The translations under genes were made by a program, and so were the position numbers. Below the pieces are notes generated by a model that was not told where the DNA came from, made no database searches, and worked only from the letters and a program-made list of their open reading frames with translations. 64,000 nucleotides of DNA, from positions 481,330-545,329 of the forward strand of contig CBDFKU010000020.1 of the NCBI GenBank assembly GCA_965248975.1, written 5' to 3'. Shown here piece by piece: positions 59,809 through 64,000 of this stretch; positions within the stretch are counted from its first letter, which is position 1, and every line of letters starts with the position of its first letter. The DNA comes from CBDFKU01 sp965248975 (GTDB lineage Bacteria > Chloroflexota > Dehalococcoidia > Lucifugimonadales > JAGWBF01).

Positions 59809-60204
59809 TTAGAGGGCCGCTATTCCGGCCCTGGCCACGTCCTCGTCCTGCTGGCCCGTGCCGCCTCCCACACCGACGGCCCCGATCATCTGGCCGGCTT
59901 TGATGACGGGCAAGGCACCCTGGGCGAAGAAGAGGCGGCCCTCGTACATGGCCAGCATGGTCTGGGCGATGCTGCTGTTGGCCCGCTCCGCCAGCTCCGC
60001 ACTGGGCTGGCCGAAGAGGGCGGTGGCGAAGGCCTTGCCACGGCAGGTGTCCAGCCACCACCACTTCGAGCCGTCCATGCGGGCCTCCATGACCTTGTCG
60101 CCCCTCTCGTCCAGCACTGCGATGGCCACCAGTATGCCCATCTCCTTGGCCGCGGCGAAGGCCGCGTCGACTATGCGCCGGGATTCCTCGAAGTTCACTG
60201 ACAT
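59809..60204 (-). CDS. GlcG/HbpS (DUF336) family protein
   Basis: 131 residues from ATG 60204 with GGAGGTGAC upstream. EESRRIVDAAFAAAKEMGILVAIAVLDERG, KAFATALFGQPSAEL and GALPVIKAGQMIGAVGVGGGTGQQDEDVARAGIAAL are the DUF336 blocks. Family members bind haem or small ligands, and some are encoded with glycolate-utilisation genes. It lies 24 bases before the deacetylase-like gene, so the two form an operon. Confidence 0.87.
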   Translation of the reverse strand: MSVNFEESRRIVDAAFAAAKEMGILVAIAVLDERGDKVMEARMDGSKWWWLDTCRGKAFATALFGQPSAELAERANSSIAQTMLAMYEGRLFFAQGALPVIKAGQMIGAVGVGGGTGQQDEDVARAGIAAL

Positions 60205-60272
60205 GCCGTCACCTCCTACCATAATCATTTTTGCACCGACGGAAAGGCCTCCCCTGACGTCTCCGGGCGAGT

Positions 60273-60428
60273 TCAGCCTTCCTCTTCGACTTGTCGCCAG
60301 AGATCCTCGTGGTTAAGGCCGCCAGCTTCGTGAATCTGTTGCTTGCCTGAATCTAAGACAGCCCTAAGCTTCGGCGAATAGGCCAGCATAAGGCGTTCCA
60401 ACTCGTCCCCTTCATCGACTGCACGCAT
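60273..60428 (-). CDS. 51-residue antitoxin-like protein
   Basis: ATG 60428 opens MRAVDEGDELERLMLAYSPK and ends NHEDLWRQVEEEG. The C-terminal pattern (KLRAVLDSGKQQIHEAGGLNHEDLW) is that of short antitoxins or helper peptides found with type II toxins, with a conserved GG-x-x-H-E-x-x-W motif. AGGAGAT lies upstream. It follows the broken PIN gene and may be part of the same decaying locus. Confidence 0.55.
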   Translation of the reverse strand: MRAVDEGDELERLMLAYSPKLRAVLDSGKQQIHEAGGLNHEDLWRQVEEEG

Positions 60429-60443
60429 CACAATTGATGGTAA

Positions 60444-60852
60444 TTATCTCCTGACATCAGTATCATTATAAAGTAGTTGAGTCTTGTTTTCAGTACGACC
60501 GTTCGGGGACATAAAATAGGCAAATGGCCGTTGAACAGTCTTATCGACCAACTCGATCCAGTCCCATTTCCGTAGCAAGAGCAGAAGTGTGTTATGTCTG
60601 TTTTCCTGACCACTTGTTAGATAGTTTATGCCGACCTTCTCCAGTACAATAGCTTCCCGTTCAATTTTCTGCTTCCAGCTGATGTTTGTTGCAGCTAAAC
60701 ACAAGCCATCCTTGTTGGCCAGCATGCGCAAGCCATAGTATATCGGGCTTCCCCCTCCATCGTTTGCTCGTCAACGAGTATGCCTGATGTCCCACCAGCC
60801 GGAGCGCCTGAGGAACTTTCTTGCCAACATCTTCGTCACACAGTAATATCAC
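60444..60852 (-). pseudogene. DUF5615 PIN-like toxin, frameshifted
   Basis: From GTG 60852 the frame gives MILLCDEDVGKKVPQALRLV and GWLVFSCNKHQ, the DUF5615 PIN start, with the first acidic residues in CDED. After the NKH codons the homology continues in another frame as KIEREAIVLEKVGINYLTSG, LLLLLRKWDWIELVDKTVQRPFAYFM. One indel near 60705-60730 separates the halves. It overlaps the DUF433 gene by 4 bases, the usual antitoxin-toxin arrangement. The toxin is probably dead unless the indel is a sequencing error. Confidence 0.75.
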
Positions 60853-61529
60853 ACCGGTACTTTCTGAGCATAACGAACAAGATTCTCGATCGTTGCTTCT
60901 GGAATGTCGAAATCATCTGCCATAGACTTGATGGACTCATTTGCTTCCCATCTCTTAAAAACGGTGGCAACCGTGATACCTCTATCAGGAATGGTCGGTT
61001 GTCCCGCCGCCATTCTAGGGTCAATGACTAGAGGAACTGTCATTCCCAAGGGATACCATCGGGCTGCCAATTCGTTTAGAAATTCGATCTTACTGATTTC
61101 CTCCGCCACAACACCTGGAAACATCCATTGACCACCCGGATCAAGAGAGAGCAAACTGGGTCCAGGCTCTTTCTCTTGGAATTCAACCAGGATATTCACA
61201 CCAAAGGTCTTTAGATTCAGGTGAGCAAAAGGATAATCTGTAGTAAATGCAGTTTTAGCAAAGCTGTGCGCTCTCCGAATACGTTCCAAACGAATCCGTT
61301 TGCCACGGAAGTGTTTGGCGATGACCAATTCCACTAATTGGAGAAACGATATGTAAGGAAGATCTCTATGTGCATCTGGGAAGACTGGTTGCATCTGTTG
61401 ACTCGGCTGGTCGATCCCATATAACCAACGGCGGATATTATAGGTGGTCAAACCAGAAAGGTGAGCAGCCCTACTGATGGAGTACATCGGGCGAATCCGC
61501 CATTCGTGCCCGTTTCCGTTTGCCGTCAT
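60849..61529 (-). CDS. DUF433 antitoxin with N-terminal MerR-like region
   Basis: 226 residues from ATG 61529, chosen for GGAGG upstream; ATG 61565 is also open. The N-terminal YSISRAAHLSGLTTYNIRRWLYG resembles a MerR-type helix-turn-helix. PYISFLQLVELVIAKHFRGKRI follows. The C-terminal DUF433 domain is PLVIDPRMAAGQPTIPDRGITVATVFKRW, then SMADDFDIPEATIENLVRYA. DUF433 proteins commonly serve as antitoxins for DUF5615 PIN toxins, as here. The region is A+T-richer than the core genes. Confidence 0.83.
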   Translation of the reverse strand: MTANGNGHEWRIRPMYSISRAAHLSGLTTYNIRRWLYGIDQPSQQMQPVFPDAHRDLPYISFLQLVELVIAKHFRGKRIRLERIRRAHSFAKTAFTTDYPFAHLNLKTFGVNILVEFQEKEPGPSLLSLDPGGQWMFPGVVAEEISKIEFLNELAARWYPLGMTVPLVIDPRMAAGQPTIPDRGITVATVFKRWEANESIKSMADDFDIPEATIENLVRYAQKVPV

Positions 61530-61702
61530 ACATGCCTCCAACAACCCCCTAGGAGTTGCAGACATACCCCCAAGGGTTGCTACGCTAGTATTCTAGGCAC
61601 CTAGCGACACACCCCATTCAAAAGACGGCAAGCCTAAGAAACGAGCCAAGGTGTCATCACCACCTTTGGCTGTGGCTGAATCCGAAGAACTCCTCCGAAC
61701 GG

Positions 61703-61819
61703 TTACCCGGCCTGCTTCACAACCTGAGCAAGAAAAGCCCGAAACATAGGCTGCTCCAAGTCACGTCGATTATACCGGAAGGCGCATTCGTTTAGATAGG
61801 TCTGAAAGGTATTTTCTGC
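61703..61819 (-). pseudogene. ISXO2/IS1595-like transposase fragment
   Basis: A 38-codon remnant, AENTFQTYLNECAFRYNRRD and EQPMFRAFLAQVVKQAG, matches the extreme C-terminus of ISXO2-like transposases (YLNEF-x-FR-x-NRR pattern). A stop lies immediately upstream in frame. The 5' part is missing, with the intact IS630 copy starting 40 bases away. The rest of 61530-61858 is featureless. Confidence 0.55.
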
Positions 61820-61858
61820 TCACGGCGTGATTGACCCTGCCGATCCCCCGCTTTACTA

Positions 61859-63082
61859 GTACTCAGTCAACTCGGTGTTGGTAATTATTTAAGAAATCAC
61901 TCAAAGTTGCTACCCTTTGGGAAGACAGAATCTACCCAAGGGGTGGCAGTGATGGGACGACGGGAAAAGTATAGGGTGCGCTTGGACCAGGAAGACCGGG
62001 AACAACTCCAGCAATTGATTCGAAGTGGGAAGAGCCGGGCTCGTGTGATGACCCGGGCGAGGATTCTACTAAAGAGCGATGAGGGTTGGAAGGCTCCCAA
62101 GGTGTCTGAGGCCTTGGACGTCTCCGTAGGCACAGTGTTCCGCATCAAGCGGCGTTTCGCTGAAGAGGGCATGAAGGGGGCTTTGCTGGAAAGGCCCAGG
62201 CCCAGGCCACGGAGGAAGCTGGACGACAAGGGAGAGGCCCACCTCATCGCCCTGGCCTGCAGCGCCGCGCCGGAGGGCCACGACCACTGGACCCTGCGGC
62301 TGTTGGCCGGGAAAGTGGTAGAGCTAGGGTTGGTGCCCTCCATGTCCCATGAAGGCATCCGCAAGCGGCTCAAAAAAACGTTCTTAAGCCGTGGCAGAAG
62401 AAGGAATGGTGTATTCCTAAGGTGAGCGCCGACTTTGTGGCAGCCATGGAGGATGTGCTGGACCTGTATGCCGAGCCCTATGACCCCCGGCGGCCGGTGG
62501 TCTGCTTTGACGAGACCTCGACTCAGCTGTTGAGCGAGCCACGGCCGCCCCTCCCAGCGAAGCCGGGACAGCCGCGGCGACAGGACTACTTTGTACCGAA
62601 GGGAGGGCACCCGGAACCTGTTCCTGACCTGCGAGCCGCTGCAGGGCTGGAGACACGTGGCCATCACCCAGCGGCGGACCCAGCAGGACTTCGCCCGTCA
62701 GATGCGTTGGTTGGTGGATGAGGCCTACCCGGAGGCCCCGGTGGTGCGAGTTGTTCTGGATAACCTGAACACTCATCGCCCGGCTTCCCTGTACGAGGCC
62801 TTTCCTGCCCCTGAGGCCCGGCGTATCGTAAAGCGGCTGGAGTTCCACCACACCCCCAAACACGGCAGTTGGCTCAACATGGCGGAGATCGAGTTCAGCG
62901 TCCTGGCCCGATCTTGCCTGAGGAGGCGTGTCCCCGATGAGGCTGCCCTCCGCCGAGAAATTCAGGCCCTGGAGGGGGAGCGAAACGCCGCCCGAGCCTC
63001 TATCCATTGGCGCTTCAACACCCAAGATGCTAGGGCGAAACTCCATCGGCTATATCCTTCAAATCACAGGTTGACTGAGTAC
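61859..63082 (+). mobile_element. IS630-family element, complete copy
   Basis: 1224 bases bounded by inverted repeats GTACTCAGTCAAC and GTTGACTGAGTAC. TA flanks both sides (61857-61858 and 63083-63084), the target duplication expected for IS630/Tc1-mariner elements. It encodes a transposase read in three segments. The right-hand TA is shared with a second copy that begins at 63085, so the two are in direct tandem. Confidence 0.93.
61952..62425 (+). CDS. IS630 transposase ORF1, complete copy
   Basis: 157 residues from ATG 61952 (AAGGGGTGG upstream). It contains the DNA-binding helix-turn-helix pair (KAPKVSEALDVSVGTVFRIK; ALLERPRPRPRRKLDDKGEA) and ends shortly after CTC AAA AAA ACG at about 62390. 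A -1 slip on the A7 run gives LKKNVLKPWQKKEWCIPK and joins ORF2. Without slipping the product ends RLKKTFLSRGRRRNGVFLR. Frameshifting at A-runs is established in several IS families. Confidence 0.75.
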   Translation: MGRREKYRVRLDQEDREQLQQLIRSGKSRARVMTRARILLKSDEGWKAPKVSEALDVSVGTVFRIKRRFAEEGMKGALLERPRPRPRRKLDDKGEAHLIALACSAAPEGHDHWTLRLLAGKVVELGLVPSMSHEGIRKRLKKTFLSRGRRRNGVFLR

Positions 63083-63085
63083 TAG
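62422..63085 (+). pseudogene. IS630 transposase catalytic half, split by a second frameshift
   Basis: 62422-62590 reads VSADFVAAMEDVLDLYAEPY to RRQDYF with the first Asp (VVCFDET). From 62591 the frame that continues is one base ahead: LYRREGTRNLFLTCEPLQGW, second Asp in VVRVVLDNLNTHRP, and catalytic Glu in KHGSWLNMAEIEFSVL. Skipping one T in TACTTTGTAC joins them. The final stop TAG is made of the flanking TA plus the next base, so it depends on the insertion site. All three copies share the +1 shift. Confidence 0.65.
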
Positions 63086-63097
63086 TACTCAGTCAAC
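63070..63097. repeat. 28-bp palindrome at the IS tandem junction
   Basis: The right repeat of copy one, a single TA and the left repeat of copy two form a perfect palindrome centred on CTAG. Such a joint arises when one element inserts at the TA flanking another, or from a circular or dimeric transposition intermediate. Confidence 0.85.
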
Positions 63098-63177
63098 TCG
63101 GTGTTGGTAATTATTTAAGAAATCACTCAAAGTTGCTACCCTTTGGGAAGACAGAATCTACCCAAGGGGTGGCAGTG

Positions 63178-63653
63178 ATGGGACGACGGGAAAAAGTATA
63201 GGGTGCGCTTGGACCAGGAAGACCGGGAAACAACTCCAGCAATTGATTCGAAGTGGGAAGAGCCGGGCTCGTGTGATGACCCGGGCGAGGATTCTACTAA
63301 AGAGCGATGAGGGTTGGAAGGCTCCCAAGGTGTCTGAGGCCTTGGACGTCTCCGTAGGCACAGTGTTCCGCATCAAGCGGCGTTTCGCTGAAGAGGGCAT
63401 GAAGGGGGCTTTGCTGGAAAGGCCCAGGCCCAGGCCACGGAGGAAGCTGGACGACAAGGGAGAGGCCCACCTCATCGCCCTGGCCTGCAGCGCCGCGCCG
63501 GAGGGCCACGACCACTGGACCCTGCGGCTGTTGGCCGGGAAAGTGGTAGAGCTAGGGTTGGTGCCCTCCATGTCCCATGAAGGCATCCGCAAGCGGCTCA
63601 AAAAAACGTTCTTAAGCCGTGGCAGAAGAAGGAATGGTGTATTCCTAAGGTGA
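63178..63653 (+). pseudogene. IS630 transposase ORF1, tandem copy, frameshifted
   Basis: ATG 63178 gives MGRREKV and a stop, because an A is inserted after GGGAAAA (five A instead of four). A second inserted A occurs near 63228 (GGGAAAC instead of GGGAAC). From 63243 the frame is again identical to the complete copy and reaches the same A7 run. These indels may be sequencing errors at a low-coverage contig end. Confidence 0.65.
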
Positions 63654-64000
63654 GCGCCGACTTTGTGGCAGCCATGGAGGATGTGCTGGACCTGTATGCC
63701 GAGCCCTATGACCCCCGGCGGCCGGTGGTCTGCTTTGACGAGACCTCGACTCAGCTGTTGAGCGAGCCACGGCCGCCCCTCCCAGCGAAGCCGGGACAGC
63801 CGCGGCGACAGGACTACTTTGTACCGAAGGGAGGGCACCCGGAACCTGTTCCTGACCTGCGAGCCGCTGCAGGGCTGGAGACACGTGGCCATCACCCAGC
63901 GGCGGACCCAGCAGGACTTCGCCCGTCAGATGCGTTGGTTGGTGGATGAGGCCTACCCGGAGGCCCCGGTGGTGCGAGTTGTTCTGGATAACCTGAACAC
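63650..64000 (+). pseudogene. IS630 transposase catalytic half, tandem copy, partial
   Basis: This repeats 62422 onward: VSADFVAAMEDVLDLYAEPY, VVCFDET and the same out-of-frame step at CTTTG near 63820, then YRREGTRNLF to the second catalytic Asp region at the window end. The Glu-bearing part is not in the window. Confidence 0.6.

Larger units (their letters stand above)
63085..64000 (+). mobile_element. IS630-family element, tandem copy truncated by window end
   Basis: It begins GTACTCAGTCAAC immediately after the shared TA and continues to the window end without its right repeat. It is otherwise the same as 61859 onward except for two extra A residues, each inside a homopolymer, in the first 60 bases of ORF1. 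Confidence 0.9.

Noticed and set aside
1..64000. The whole window as a composite transposon flanked by outward-facing IS630 copies
   Set aside because: The interior carries dnaA, gyrB, obgE, rRNA and many other core genes. The ends fall inside repeats simply because assemblies break there.

Overview
The window looks like part of a GC-rich bacterial chromosome, most likely Chloroflexota (Dehalococcoidia-like). That placement is an inference from the overall gene set, the Thr/Pro-linker lipoproteins, the non-cellulosomal cohesin/dockerin proteins, the DUF1800/DUF1501 pair and a 5S rRNA gene that stands apart from any 16S or 23S. No 16S gene is present to confirm it. Both window ends lie inside copies of one IS630-family element (one truncated copy at the left, two tandem copies at the right), so these are probably assembly break points. 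I see no tRNA gene, CRISPR array or prophage.

Layout. 1-1009: IS630 copy interrupting a small membrane-protein ORF. 1164-5772: hydrolase, proline synthesis (proB, proA) with toxin-antitoxin (TA) genes lodged between proB and proA, and a small conserved gene. 6070-9164: membrane protein, phosphoesterase, a RelE-type TA pair, and a second copy of the nuclease-like/DUF2283 pair found inside proBA. 9341-12400: thiL-tsaE-tsaB, ndk and rsfS. 12654-18231: DUF1800, DUF1501 and a tandemly duplicated NHL-propeller/108-residue gene pair. 18294-18983: fused MoaD-MoaE. 19250-27061: three large secreted cohesin/PKD/CHRD/dockerin proteins, one broken by frameshifts. 27127-27248: orphan 5S rRNA. 27670-34853: clpC, radA, a lipoprotein and gyrB. 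34967-40749: DinB protein, a LVIVD/dockerin protein, then pyrE, nadD, obgE and dnaA on the minus strand. 41037-45307: fmt, rplY (L25), and an Rrf2 regulator followed by moeB and cysM. 45315-49086: lipoprotein, a promoter with a LexA-like box ahead of a zinc-ribbon gene and a RuvC-like gene, a DUF3467 pair, and small genes. 49254-60204: M1 aminopeptidase and mixed metabolic genes, with a Panacea/RelE-like locus in an A+T-richer patch. 60273-61529: TA remnants (DUF5615 PIN with a frameshift, DUF433). 61859-64000: IS630 tandem.

How the genes fit together. The core is housekeeping: proline, NAD and pyrimidine synthesis, t6A tRNA modification, replication initiation, gyrase, Clp proteolysis and start-tRNA formylation. 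Rrf2-MoeB-CysM suggests cysteine made from a protein thiocarboxylate, and MoeB may also serve the fused MoaD-MoaE. Accessory interest lies in about seven TA-like loci, a putative SOS-controlled nuclease-like gene, and a non-cellulosomal cohesin/dockerin cluster. Many promoters share an extended -10 (TGN followed by a TATAAT-like hexamer), which helped decide several starts.
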